Positions 42,645-51,762 of a DNA stretch of 64,000 nt are shown piece after piece. Source of the DNA: Bradyrhizobium sp. 186 (GTDB lineage Bacteria; Pseudomonadota; Alphaproteobacteria; Rhizobiales; Xanthobacteraceae). Location of the stretch: the NCBI RefSeq assembly GCF_023101685.1, contig NZ_CP082164.1, positions 7,006,001-7,070,000 of the forward strand, in the 5' to 3' direction. The notes under the pieces were generated by a model. The model had not been told where the DNA came from. It made no database searches and saw only the letters and a program-made list of their open reading frames with translations. Positions within the stretch are counted from its first letter, which is position 1. Each line of letters opens with the position of its first letter. Both the position numbers and the translations under genes were made by a program.

Positions 42645-44045
42645 TCAGCTTGCACGCGACGATTTGCGCTCGCCGGTGAGCGCATTTTCCGCAGCCCTGC
42701 TCATCAGCGAGGCGTAATCATCGCCGAACAGCACCTGGCAGAAGCGGATTGCGGCCTGCACCTGCTGCTGCCGATAGGTGCGGACCTTGTGATCGGCGGC
42801 GCGAAGCGACTGCACGAGCTGCTCGGTCGACCGTTCCACATATTGCTGGAGGTCGGAATAGGTGCGCAGCGTCACCTCGTTGATCGCGAGCTCGCTGGCG
42901 TAGTTCCGGCAGGTCGCGACGAAATCGATCAACGCCGCGGTTTCCTCGACCTCGGTGCTGTCGATCCGCGCCCCCGGCGGAATGTCCTTCTCGGCGCGTT
43001 GGCGCAGAATGCGGCGAACGCGGCCGGGAACGCTGTCGATCTCCGACTGGAGCGCATTGGAGATGTCGGCCCGGATCGAGGTCAACTGCTTGCCCCAGAC
43101 GGAATCGTTGCGCAGGTCGAGCTCGGTGCGCAGGCCGCGCACGCCATCGTGCAGCGCCTTGAGATTGTCGGCGACATTGTCGAAGTGGCTGCGCTTGATG
43201 TCCATGCGCAGGATCGCGGCAACGCGGGACAAGTCGTGCAGGGCGATGGTGACGGCGACCCCATACGGTGTCGCAGCGACGCGGATCTCGTCGTCCGATG
43301 CGGCAATCTTGATGGCGAGGCGGATGATCTGCCACGGCGCAGTCATCCGCTGCACCACTATCGACAGCGCGAAGGGCAGCATCTGCGGCGTCTGGAGCAC
43401 GGGAATGTTGAGCGCTGAAGTCACCGAGGCGATCTGGGAATCGCCGAAGGCGCGCAGGAAGCGCGGCAGCTTTTCGTTCAGCGTGGCAATGGCCTCGCGA
43501 ACCCCGAGCACGGCCCCGATCGAATAGAGGTCCTCGATCACGTTGGGCGGACCGACGCGGGCGAGCGCCCGCGACTTGTCGCCGCCGCCAGGCCCGGTCA
43601 GGGCGAAGATGGCGTCCGCGGCCGCAGCCTGGAGCTTCTGCGTCAGGGCCTCGACCTGCCCTGCACCGTCCGCCGGCATCCGCGCCAGCGCTGCCTCGAA
43701 TTCATTCACCTTGTCCGGGGCACCGTCACGGCCGAGCCATTGCCAGATCGGCTGTAGCGAGGAACGGCGGATTTGTCCGACCCGGGTCGGAGCGCCCGCC
43801 TCGACCAGGAAGGGTTCCAGCACCTGGAACAGCAGCCGCGACAGATCGTCGGTACGTGGTGGCGGGACCTCGTCGGCCTCCGTCTTGCGCACGATCTTGC
43901 GCAACTGCTCGAGCACGAGGGTCGCCACGGCCGTGTCCTGGCCACGCTCCAGCGCGCGCTCGAACTCCCGCATCAGCAGCGCCTGCGCCTGCGGCGGGAG
44001 CTGCGCGAGATAGTCTCTCAGCCGCTCGATCGATGTCTGGGTCAT
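42645..44045 (-). CDS. conserved hypothetical helical protein, 466 aa
   Basis: From ATG 44045 (MTQTSIERLRDYLAQLPPQA). A mainly alpha-helical soluble protein without a recognisable catalytic motif; segments such as IKRSHFDNVADNLKALHDGV and LQQYVERSTEQLVQSLR suggest long helices. A proline-containing linker near residue 60 (DEVPPPRTDDL) separates a helical head from the body. I recall similar full-length proteins next to ccm or phoPQ-like genes in Rhizobiales but no function. It sits between the ccm operon and the two-component pair, all on the minus strand. Confidence 0.75.
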   Translation of the reverse strand: MTQTSIERLRDYLAQLPPQAQALLMREFERALERGQDTAVATLVLEQLRKIVRKTEADEVPPPRTDDLSRLLFQVLEPFLVEAGAPTRVGQIRRSSLQPIWQWLGRDGAPDKVNEFEAALARMPADGAGQVEALTQKLQAAAADAIFALTGPGGGDKSRALARVGPPNVIEDLYSIGAVLGVREAIATLNEKLPRFLRAFGDSQIASVTSALNIPVLQTPQMLPFALSIVVQRMTAPWQIIRLAIKIAASDDEIRVAATPYGVAVTIALHDLSRVAAILRMDIKRSHFDNVADNLKALHDGVRGLRTELDLRNDSVWGKQLTSIRADISNALQSEIDSVPGRVRRILRQRAEKDIPPGARIDSTEVEETAALIDFVATCRNYASELAINEVTLRTYSDLQQYVERSTEQLVQSLRAADHKVRTYRQQQVQAAIRFCQVLFGDDYASLMSRAAENALTGERKSSRAS

Positions 44046-44204
44046 ACGCCCGGTATGCACGGTGAAGTGGCGGACGAGGGATGCGTCCGGGCGCGATCAT
44101 AGGGGCACGCGCCTTAAGAAGCCGTTGAGGAAGTCGCGCCGAATCCCACCGGTTTCGCCCGGATCGCCCCCCGGCAAACCAAATAAGCGTGAGGGAACAG
44201 AGGA

Positions 44205-45623
44205 TTATACGCCAGGGAGGACCAGTTCGGCCCGCAGGCCCCCGATCGGCGCACCGCCCAGCGAAAGACTACCGCCGTAGAGCGCGGCGAGGTCGACCAC
44301 GATGGAAAGGCCAAGCCCGGAGCCGGGCTTTGACTCGTCGAGCCGCTGGCCGCGCCGCGAGACCTGGGCGCGCTCGGTCTCCGACAGGCCACGGCCGTCG
44401 TCATCGACGATGATCCGCAAACGGGGCCCCGTGCCGGCGGGATGCGGCATCTCCACCAAAACCTCGATGAAGACGTGCGAGGCGGCCCATTTGCAGGCAT
44501 TGTCGACGAGGTTTCCGACCATCTCCTCCAGGTCCTGCCGCTCGCCCCGAAATTTGGCCGACGGATCGGCCTTGGCCTCGACGACGATGCCGCGGTCCCG
44601 ATGGATCTTCTCCATGGTCCGCCGCAGCGCTTCGATGGCAGGCGCAACCTCCGTCACGGTCCCAACGACCGAGACTCTCGCGGCGATACGGGCGCGCTCC
44701 AGGTGATGGGAGACCTGATCGCGCATCACGTTGGCCTGCTCCATGATCTTGGCCGCGAATGGGTCGGCCGCGTGTATGCCGGCTTCGTTGACGATGACCG
44801 AGAGCGGCGTCTTGATCGCATGCGCGAGATTACCGACATGGGTGCGGGCGCGTTCGACGATCTCGCGATTGGCGTCGATCAGCGCGTTGGTCTCGCGCGC
44901 CAAGGGCGCGATTTCGACCGGGAATTCGCCCTCGAGCCGTTCCGCCCGCCCGGAGCGGATATCGGCAATCGACTCCGAGATGCGCTTGAGCGGCGCGAGG
45001 CCGAAGCGGACCTGGAACACCGTGGTCAGCAGCAGCACGACGCCGAGCGCGGTGAAGGTGCCGCCGAGATAGTAGTCGAAGCTGCGCGTCTCGTCGAAGA
45101 TCTCTGTGTCGTCGCCCGCGACGCTGACGAGATATTTGCCGTCGCCGCCGAGATCGACCGGCCGCTCCACCATCCGCAGGTTCTGGCCCTCGGGCCCGTC
45201 GACATAGGCGAGCCGGATGCCGGCCGTGGTGAGCTCGGCGCCCTGCTCTTCCAGCTTCGGCAGCTTCTTGTCCCAGAGCGAGCGCGACGAGCGCACTTCC
45301 GGCTTTTCGGTATCGGTCCGCGTGATCTGCCAGTACCAGCCGGACAGCGGCAATTCGAACAAGGGTTCGCCAAGCGACTGGAACTGGCGGTCCGGCGGCT
45401 CGTCGGGGGTCGCGACCTCCGCGATCAGCGTGCGGAGATAGAGGTTGAGCCGGCGGTCGAACGCCCGCTCGGAGGCGTTCTTGTAGACCGAGGACAGCAC
45501 GACGCCGGTGATGGCCAGGATCACCACCAGCCACGCCGTCGCCGACAGGAACAGTCGGTTGGCAAGCGAGCTAGCGGGCATCGGAAGGGTCCCGGGAGGC
45601 GCAGAATGTCGGGTCGTCGGCAA
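44205..45623 (-). CDS. PhoQ-like sensor histidine kinase
   Basis: A 472-residue membrane kinase. Two membrane helices (WLVVILAITGVVLSSVY and TFTALGVVLLLTTVF) enclose a periplasmic sensor of about 140 residues. A HAMP-like linker (LKRISESIADIRSG) leads to the H box NLAHAIKTPLSV, then the N box GNLVDNACKWA and G boxes DDDGRG and GSGLGLSIV. It phosphorylates the regulator encoded just upstream (45675). The order regulator-kinase on the minus strand and the periplasmic domain resemble PhoP/PhoQ-type systems that sense divalent cations or envelope damage; the actual signal is unknown. Confidence 0.93.
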   Translation of the reverse strand: MPTTRHSAPPGTLPMPASSLANRLFLSATAWLVVILAITGVVLSSVYKNASERAFDRRLNLYLRTLIAEVATPDEPPDRQFQSLGEPLFELPLSGWYWQITRTDTEKPEVRSSRSLWDKKLPKLEEQGAELTTAGIRLAYVDGPEGQNLRMVERPVDLGGDGKYLVSVAGDDTEIFDETRSFDYYLGGTFTALGVVLLLTTVFQVRFGLAPLKRISESIADIRSGRAERLEGEFPVEIAPLARETNALIDANREIVERARTHVGNLAHAIKTPLSVIVNEAGIHAADPFAAKIMEQANVMRDQVSHHLERARIAARVSVVGTVTEVAPAIEALRRTMEKIHRDRGIVVEAKADPSAKFRGERQDLEEMVGNLVDNACKWAASHVFIEVLVEMPHPAGTGPRLRIIVDDDGRGLSETERAQVSRRGQRLDESKPGSGLGLSIVVDLAALYGGSLSLGGAPIGGLRAELVLPGV

Positions 45624-45674
45624 TCATGATCCGACCAAGGCCCCGTGTCCGGCCGCCCGTCAAGCCCCAACGCC

Positions 45675-46349
45675 TCAAGCGCCGGGGACTGCCGGCGGGG
45701 TCAGGAGATAACCGAGGCCGCGGACGGTCTGGATGATGTCGACATCGAGCTTCTTGCGGATGCGGCCGACAAAGACCTCGATGGTGTTGGAGTCGCGATC
45801 GAAGTCCTGGTCGTAGAGATGCTCGACGAGCTCGGTGCGGGAGACGACGCGCCCCGAATGGTGCATGAGATAGGCCAGAAGCCGATATTCGTGCGAGGTC
45901 ATCTTCACGGGATTGCCGGAGACGCTGACCCGGCCGGTCCTGGTGTCGAGCGTCACCGGGCCGCAGCTCAGTTCGCTCTGGGCATGGCCGGTCGAGCGGC
46001 GCAGCAGCGCGCGGATGCGCGCCAGCACCTCCTCCAGATGGAACGGCTTTGCCACGTAGTCGTCGGCGCCGGCATCGAAGCCCTGGACCTTGTCGCTCCA
46101 GCGGTCGCGCGCGGTGAGGATCAGGACCGGCATGGTGCGGCCGTTGCGCCGCCAGGCCTCCAGCACCGAGATGCCGTCCTTCTTCGGCAGGCCGATGTCC
46201 AGCACCACGGCATCGTAGGGCTCGTTGTCGCCGAGATAATGCCCCTCCTCCCCGTCGAAGGCGCGGTCGACCACGTAACCGGCATCGGTCAGGGCCTTCG
46301 TGAGCTGGCGATTGAGATCGGGGTCATCCTCGACGACGAGCAGGCGCAC
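45675..46349 (-). CDS. PhoP-like response regulator
   Basis: About 224 residues from GTG 46349 (VRLLVVEDDPDLNRQL), chosen because family members begin exactly there. The receiver holds EDD, the phosphorylated Asp in VVLDIGLPKKDG, the Thr at ILTARD and the Lys in DDYVAKPFHL. The OmpR-type winged helix follows, with SNTIEVFVGRIRKKLD as recognition helix. It pairs with the kinase gene 52 bases downstream and presumably controls membrane or envelope genes. Confidence 0.94.
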   Translation of the reverse strand: MRLLVVEDDPDLNRQLTKALTDAGYVVDRAFDGEEGHYLGDNEPYDAVVLDIGLPKKDGISVLEAWRRNGRTMPVLILTARDRWSDKVQGFDAGADDYVAKPFHLEEVLARIRALLRRSTGHAQSELSCGPVTLDTRTGRVSVSGNPVKMTSHEYRLLAYLMHHSGRVVSRTELVEHLYDQDFDRDSNTIEVFVGRIRKKLDVDIIQTVRGLGYLLTPPAVPGA

Positions 46350-46569
46350 GCTTCTCTCCAGGGATAGGCCGCATGATTGACCGCCAGAGATGAGCAATTC
46401 CGGCGTGAACTGAATATGAACACGGGGAACCGGCTTACGTTACTTTTTGGTCATATGCTATTCACGGACCGACGCAACTGCGCCCGCCGGGCCGCCGGAC
46501 GAGCCGGGGGCATGGCGGGCGCACTGTGCCGCGTTGCGCGGCGAGTTGGAAGGCCCGACGTTTCGGCCG

Positions 46570-46725
46570 TCAGGTCCGGAAGAACACGAACCAGACCACG
46601 GCGAGGATCAGGATCGCAAGGCCCGTCGAGATGGCGAGCAGCGCCGCCACCGAAGGTCCCGGCTCGCCCTGGCGCGCCTCGGTCGGCGTTTCGACGATCT
46701 GACGTTGATCTCGTGTGGTTGCCAT
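46570..46725 (-). CDS. small single-span membrane protein, 51 aa
   Basis: From ATG 46725 (MATTRDQRQIVETPTEARQG). The second half is one membrane span (VAALLAISTGLAILILAVVWFVFF). The start is 68 bases after an exact EcfG-type promoter, so it is likely a general-stress membrane peptide. Similar short proteins with an acidic/basic N-terminal half and one C-terminal helix are common in Bradyrhizobium. Function unknown. Confidence 0.65.
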   Translation of the reverse strand: MATTRDQRQIVETPTEARQGEPGPSVAALLAISTGLAILILAVVWFVFFRT

Positions 46726-46792
46726 GGTGACCTCAATCTCAGGCTGCCGCGTCCGACTGCCGCGACCTTGTCGCGACGATAAGTCCCGGGGC

Positions 46793-46817
46793 AACGCCTG
46801 ATCAGGAGCGATGTTCC
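46793..46817 (-). promoter_or_regulatory. EcfG-type general stress promoter
   Basis: On the minus strand GGAAC (46817-46813) and CGTT (46796-46793) are separated by exactly 16 bases. It is placed to transcribe the small membrane protein at 46725. Confidence 0.7.
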
Positions 46818-46970
46818 GGAAGGAGCGCTGCGGCGTGCGTATTGCGAAAGAGGCAACGGATGCCGGGGCCGGCGGTTAACGCCGTTGCAAGATTCCGTCC
46901 CGGCGCTTGCTATGATTCGCTGTTCCCCGATGGTATCGTTGCGAGTTGTCCTTTGCGTTTGGAGTAGCCT

Positions 46971-47942
46971 ATGGCCCCCCGCGCCAATTGGAAGGGTTTT
47001 CTGCGTCTTTCGCTCGTGACTTGCCCGGTCGCGCTCTATCCGGCCACGTCGGATACCGAGAAGGTCTCGTTCAACCAGATCAACCGCAAGACCGGCCACC
47101 GGATCAAGTATCTCAAGGTCGACGCCGAGACCGGTGACGAGGTGACCTCCGAGGACATCGTCAAGGGCTACAAGGTCGACACCGACACCTACATCGAGGT
47201 CAGCAAGGACGAGCTCGACGACATCGCGCTCGACTCGACCCACACCATCGAGATCGACGAGTTCGTACCGAAGACCGACATCGACAACCGCTACCTGATC
47301 CGTCCCTATTATCTCGTGCCGGACGGCAAGGTCGGCCACGACGCCTATGCGGTGATCCGCGAGACCATCCGCAGCATGGACAAGGTCGCGATCGGCCGCG
47401 TGGTGCTGACCAACCGCGAGCACATCATTGCGCTCGAACCGCGCGAGAGCGGCCTGATGGGCACCCTGCTGCGCTACCCCTACGAGGTGCGCAGCGAGAA
47501 AGAATATTTTGACGAGATCCAGGACGTGAAGCTCACCAGGGACATGCTCGACCTCGCAAAACACATCGTCGAGAAGAAGTCCGGCGCGTTCGAGCCCGAG
47601 CTGTTCGAGGATCACTACGAGACCGCCCTGATCGACCTCATCAACAAGAAGCGCAGCGGCGCGCCCATTGCAGCCAGGGCAGCACCGAAGACCGGCGGCA
47701 ACGTCATCAACCTGATGGACGCGCTGAAGAAGAGCATCGCGAACGAGAAGGACGCAGCGCCCGCGGCCAAGCACGAGGCCAAGGCCGCCAAGGGCAAGAA
47801 GCCGAAGAAGCGCGTCGAAGGCCAGCGCGAGATGCTGTTGCCGATCGCCGGCAAGGGCGGCAAGCAAGCCGCGGCCAAGGAAGCCTCCAAGGACGCCTCC
47901 AAGAAGGCCGACAAGCCGATGCGGGCAAAGAAGGCCGGATAG
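46971..47942 (+). CDS. ku: Ku DNA end-binding protein
   Basis: A 323-residue bacterial Ku. The core begins with MAPRANWKGFLRLSLVTCPV and proceeds through the ring-forming beta-barrel (ETGDEVTSEDIVKGYKVD, HTIEIDEFVPKTDID, YYLVPDGKVGHDAYAVIRET). The tail is a long Lys/Ala-rich extension (KAAKGKKPKKRVEG, KEASKDASKKADKP) that helps DNA binding and ligase recruitment. Ku dimers thread onto broken ends and recruit LigD. No intact ligD is in this window; only the remnant at 2096. Confidence 0.96.
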   Translation: MAPRANWKGFLRLSLVTCPVALYPATSDTEKVSFNQINRKTGHRIKYLKVDAETGDEVTSEDIVKGYKVDTDTYIEVSKDELDDIALDSTHTIEIDEFVPKTDIDNRYLIRPYYLVPDGKVGHDAYAVIRETIRSMDKVAIGRVVLTNREHIIALEPRESGLMGTLLRYPYEVRSEKEYFDEIQDVKLTRDMLDLAKHIVEKKSGAFEPELFEDHYETALIDLINKKRSGAPIAARAAPKTGGNVINLMDALKKSIANEKDAAPAAKHEAKAAKGKKPKKRVEGQREMLLPIAGKGGKQAAAKEASKDASKKADKPMRAKKAG

Positions 47943-48000
47943 CGGCCGCAGTCGGGGGCGAAGCGCGTCGTGACATCGTCCACGGACGGGCCGGCTTGAT

Positions 48001-48237
48001 ATGCCCTGGTCGGCGGCGTTCGACGATCCGATTCCTTTGCGCAATGGACGCAAGCTGCGGACCCTTCAAGACGCGGCTGATCACATCATGCAACTGCCTG
48101 AGGACGAACAGCACGCCGGGCACTGGCAGACTGCGATCGAAACCCTGATCAATGCGGCCGAGACCGGCGGCGGCTGGATGATGTTCGCCCGCATCGCGAT
48201 GTTGCGGGGGCTGAACGCGGACGTTCGTCGCACGTGA
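48001..48237 (+). CDS. conserved hypothetical protein, 78 aa
   Basis: Starts at ATG 48001, 58 bases after ku on the same strand. The sequence opens MPWSAAFDDPIPLRNGRKLR and continues LQDAADHIMQLPEDEQHAG and WQTAIETLINAAETGGGWMMFARIA, a pattern I recall as a small conserved Bradyrhizobium protein. It is soluble and helical, without cysteine or catalytic motif. It may be co-transcribed with ku, but no role in end joining is known. Confidence 0.6.
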   Translation: MPWSAAFDDPIPLRNGRKLRTLQDAADHIMQLPEDEQHAGHWQTAIETLINAAETGGGWMMFARIAMLRGLNADVRRT

Positions 48238-48645
48238 GCCTGCCCGACCCGTTGAAGAACAGCCTCAACAATCCGTTAAGCAGCGCCGTCGTTTTTGCCA
48301 AGACTGCCCGCCCCCTCGTCGCACCGCGTGTATCGCAGCGGTGCTGAGACGCCCGGGCAAGGACACGCCGGGACGCTCAATCACGTCTGGACGAGCGACG
48401 ACACAGCCGCCCCCTCTCAATGCCCCTCATCAAGCCCCACTTGCGACACCGTTCCGGGCAGGATGCGCCGATTTAGATCCACCTGAACTGGGTCAGGGAA
48501 CCTTAAGTTAATCGATGGCAATATATGACGCAGCGGGCGAGCGCGACCGGCCTGTTCTTTTTCACGTGCGCAAAAAGTTAATGGATCAATTTACCATTCC
48601 GAAAACGGCGCGAGCATACGCTGGGCGGATGAACAGGAGTTGACG
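48238..48645. other. intergenic upstream of the pilin gene
   Basis: About 400 bases. No coding frame is convincing. The last 150 bases are AT-rich with several TTAA words (48503, 48579), as expected for a promoter region, but no complete consensus is present. Confidence 0.35.
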
Positions 48646-48810
48646 ATGGCTTTGCTCAGGTCCTTTCTTGCCGATGAAAATGGTGCCACCGCCATCGAGT
48701 ATTGCCTGATCGCCACCGGTATCGCGCTCGCGATCATTACGGCCGTGAACAATGTCGGGACGGCACTCCTGAACAACAAGTTCAACTCGATCAGCGCGGC
48801 CACGAAGTAA
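48646..48810 (+). CDS. Flp/Fap-type pilin, 54 aa
   Basis: ATG 48646 is preceded by CAGGAG at a good distance. The 54-residue product has the type IVb prepilin layout: a short basic leader (MALLRSFLADENG), the processing region with the conserved Glu (GATAIEYCLIATGIALAII) and a hydrophobic helix, then NNVGTALLNNKFNSISAATK. Tad systems assemble such pilins into adhesive Flp pili. The tad/cpa assembly genes are not in this window, so it is an isolated pilin gene depending on machinery elsewhere. Confidence 0.88.
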   Translation: MALLRSFLADENGATAIEYCLIATGIALAIITAVNNVGTALLNNKFNSISAATK

Positions 48811-49900
48811 GCCTCATACCTGGCCGGAAGCGGCCTGCTGGCCCCGTTGATGTCAGCACGGCTTTCAGCTTGGCGCCGAGCCATTCTCGATTGCGGCTCT
48901 CGCAATGACGAGTGTGCGCAACTGCGCATCGGCTCAATTCACATTTCAAGCGACAGACAGGGTTTTGCATTCTCGCGGCTTGTTTCGCCCGAGCTTTGCT
49001 CTCATCTCCCCCTCTTTTCGAAGAGAGGGCGCAGGGAAGGCCGGGCGCCGGCTGGCACCCGAAGTCCCGTGTGCGGGTTTGACGCGCACGGGTTGGACGA
49101 CAGGTGACGCCGGGACATCCCGGCCTTCCCTACGCGGATGGTTTTAACGGTGTCCTTCGTGCTCTCCCCGGGGAGTCGAACCCAATTGCCCCCGTCGCCT
49201 TGCCGATGGCTGATGCGCATCGTCCGGTTGGACGGCGTGCATTACGGCAACGCTTGACGCCAGATTCGGGCGTCAGGACCACACGACTTCTCCGTCCGCG
49301 CACATCCCCGCTCGCGTCATCGACGGTTGGCGTGCGCTCGCCGTCGAAGCCGAGCGGGGACGCTGTCAGCGCCGTGTCGTACCGCGCGTACTGCTGCTCA
49401 CGGAGGATTTCCGCCCCACAGCCTGCCTCGCGCGCCAACGCCGTCGCGTCCACCGCACCCCGGCCCGCGTCCCGTGACGATCGCGAAACGCCCCTTGTGG
49501 CGGGCTGGGATGATCTGCCTATACGACAAATCCGAATTCTGGTAAAGAGAATTATCTTGTCGTGATGCGCTTGACAGGATCTTGCCCGTCGGCCGCTGTT
49601 TTGCCCGACGGGCAGCGTTCCACAAAAGGTGAACGCCGGCCCCTCGCGAGGCGCCCCTCGCCGCGTCGCAACCTCTCATCTACCTGGCCTCAAGCCGAAT
49701 TGTCTCGGAGCTGCCAGGTATGCTCTCCAGGGCTGAAGAGATCACGACTCGGGCCGGCCGAGACGTCACCCTTGTGGATCCGAAGCGGACTTCCTAGGGA
49801 CGGGGCAGATGCGGCTTTCACTGTAAAACGACTTCACTCCCTGGTTTATAAGCCCAGGGTGCTGTACCAACGTCACAGGCGCTCCCAAAGGGATGATCCA
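48811..49900. repeat. non-coding dispersed-repeat region
   Basis: Over 1,000 bases without a believable gene. The part from about 49010 to 49560 (the pyrimidine-rich CATCTCCCCCTC-like stretch, CTCCCCGGGGAG and the following) matches my recollection of a repeat found many times in Bradyrhizobium and Rhodopseudomonas, often mis-annotated as short hypothetical proteins. Hairpins such as the CCGGG-rich arms near 49110-49125 occur in it. This identification is from memory. Confidence 0.45.
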
Positions 49901-50879
49901 ATGAAGCGGCGCGAGTTCGTCTCGTTAGTCGGAAGCGCCGCTGCCGCGTGGCCGCTTGCAGCGTGGGCAGCAGCCGATGACCCCGGTCATTGGATTTATC
50001 AATGGCACATCGCTGCAGGGATATGGCCACTTCGTTGCGGCATTTCGCCGTGGGCTTGCCGAAACCGGCTACATTGAGGGCCAGAACGTTGCGATCGAGT
50101 ACCGATGGGCGGAGGGCCACTACGAGCGTTTGCAGGCATTGGCGGCTGATCTGGTTGACCGGCGCGTGGCCGTTATCGTCGCGACAAGCACCCCTGCGAA
50201 CCTTGTAGCAAAGAAGGCGACTATGCGAATTCCCGTCGTCTTTACGACCAGCAGCGATCCGGTTGAGCTAGGTCTCGTTGCCAGCCTGGATCGACCGGGG
50301 GGCAATGTGACGGGTGCGGTCACGTTGAATGTGGAGGTGGTTTCGAAGCGGCTGGAATTGCTGCATGAGCTCGTCCCGACCGCGAGCGTTGTTGCCGCGC
50401 TCGTCAATCCCGTGAATCCCAATGCCAAGACGCAGTCCAGAGCGTTGGAAGCTGCGGCTCGCACGATCGGACTGCAACTTGAGACGGTGGGCGCATCAAC
50501 TGAAAGCGAAATCGATGCAGCCCTTGCACAACTTGCTGAACGACGGACGGGCGCTCTTCTGGTCGACACGGATGCGTTTCTATTCAGCCGACGCGCTCAA
50601 CTCGTCGATCTGACGAAACGCTATGCAATTTCCACGATCTTCGATCGACGTGAGTACGCCGAAGCCGGAGGGTTGGTGAGCTATGGTGGAAGTGTCGAAG
50701 ATGTGTACCGTCTGGCCGGTGTTTACACCGGCCGGATTCTGAAGGGTGAGAAGCCGGCTGATCTGCCGGTTATACAATCCACGGCACTTCAGCTGATCGT
50801 CAACCTCAAGACCGCCAATACGCTGGGTATAACCGTGCCGACGTCGCTGCTCGCGCGCGCCAATGAAGTCATCGAATAG
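49901..50879 (+). pseudogene. ABC-type substrate-binding protein, frameshifted after its signal
   Basis: ATG 49901 starts a Tat-like signal (MKRREFVSLVGSAAAAWPLA). Just after it (about 49963) one base is missing, and the mature protein continues in another frame from QQPMTPVIGFINGTSLQGYG to the stop at 50879. The mature part (GYIEGQNVAIEYRWAEGHYE, ADLVDRRVAVIVATSTPANL, DPVELGLVASLDRPGGNVTG) is the ABC_sub_bind family, related to TrpX-type binding proteins and very abundant in Bradyrhizobium. Without its export signal the product would be useless. No permease or ATPase gene is adjacent. Confidence 0.85.
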
Positions 50880-50968
50880 ACCGCTGCGTGAAATAGGCGA
50901 TGATTGCCTGGCATCGCATCTGGACAATAGTTTTTGGCGATCGTCTCCGGATCATTGTTTGAACGCAA

Positions 50969-51415
50969 TCAGGGCGTGTACCCGACCAGGCAGATGTAGC
51001 CCGAGATTTTTGTAACAAATGCGATTTTCTGGACGGGGGTCTTGTCCGCGCCGGGACGCGGCGACAGATAGCTGACTTCGGAGACAACTCCTTCCTGGGC
51101 CGTGGCCAATTCCTCACCGTAAGGCTTCCCTGAGGCGTCCTTACTATCCTTTTGAACAATGCCCAGGCGCGCCGGATTCGGGTTTGCAACCATCTTGCCA
51201 TCCGGGCCAGCACATGTCGGGTAGAGATCCCTGTCGCTGAACTTTGGGTCGCTTTTGTTGATCTGGGAGATCGTCTCGCCAGGATCTGCCTTGATACCGG
51301 CGACAACCCTTTCCAGCATTGCGCGAGCCTCAATCGCGTTGCCGTATTGCTGACCAATCGCTGCTTGCATGGATGCGAGGCCAACGGCGCCCGCAACAAA
51401 GAACTTGCTCATCAT
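50969..51415 (-). CDS. exported Cache-domain protein
   Basis: About 148 residues from ATG 51415 (MMSKFFVAGAVGLASMQAAIGQ, a signal peptide). The mature part fits the single-Cache fold seen in chemoreceptor sensors: AIEARAMLERVVAGIKADPGETI, LYPTCAGPDGKMVANPNPARLG and KIAFVTKISGYICLVGYTP. It lacks any signalling domain, so it is a free periplasmic Cache protein that may bind small ligands. Such stand-alone Cache proteins are common in Bradyrhizobium. It is convergent with the binding-protein pseudogene. Confidence 0.75.
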   Translation of the reverse strand: MMSKFFVAGAVGLASMQAAIGQQYGNAIEARAMLERVVAGIKADPGETISQINKSDPKFSDRDLYPTCAGPDGKMVANPNPARLGIVQKDSKDASGKPYGEELATAQEGVVSEVSYLSPRPGADKTPVQKIAFVTKISGYICLVGYTP

Positions 51416-51762
51416 GATCTGACTCCAAATGGTCCGGCTAACAGCAATCAATCACGCCAATCATCTTGCGACGTACCGCACAAATGTCATCGGCTTGGGC
51501 TCGAACACGCCAACCGGACATGGAGTCTTTCAATCGCGCGGCACGCCACGACACGACACGACACGAACGGCACAACAATAGCCGCATCCCAGACATGCGA
51601 TGAACTCGCGGCGACGCGTGTTGCCATCTTAGAACATGCCTTGCCACGCCTAAAGCCCAAAGTTTTTGCGGCCGATCGGCGTGATGCTGCAACCCAGGAA
51701 CGGTACCACTTGGACACGCGATCGGTCATGATGGTCGAATAAGAGAGAGAAGGATTTCAGCC

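Noticed and set aside
48500..48600. Possible CtrA site (TTAA words) upstream of the pilin gene
   Set aside because: The second half-site is ATTT, not TTAA, so the consensus TTAA-N7-TTAA is not met.
51152..51742. Plus-strand frame of 196 codons
   Set aside because: Lies antisense to the Cache-protein gene, which has a clear signal peptide and fold.
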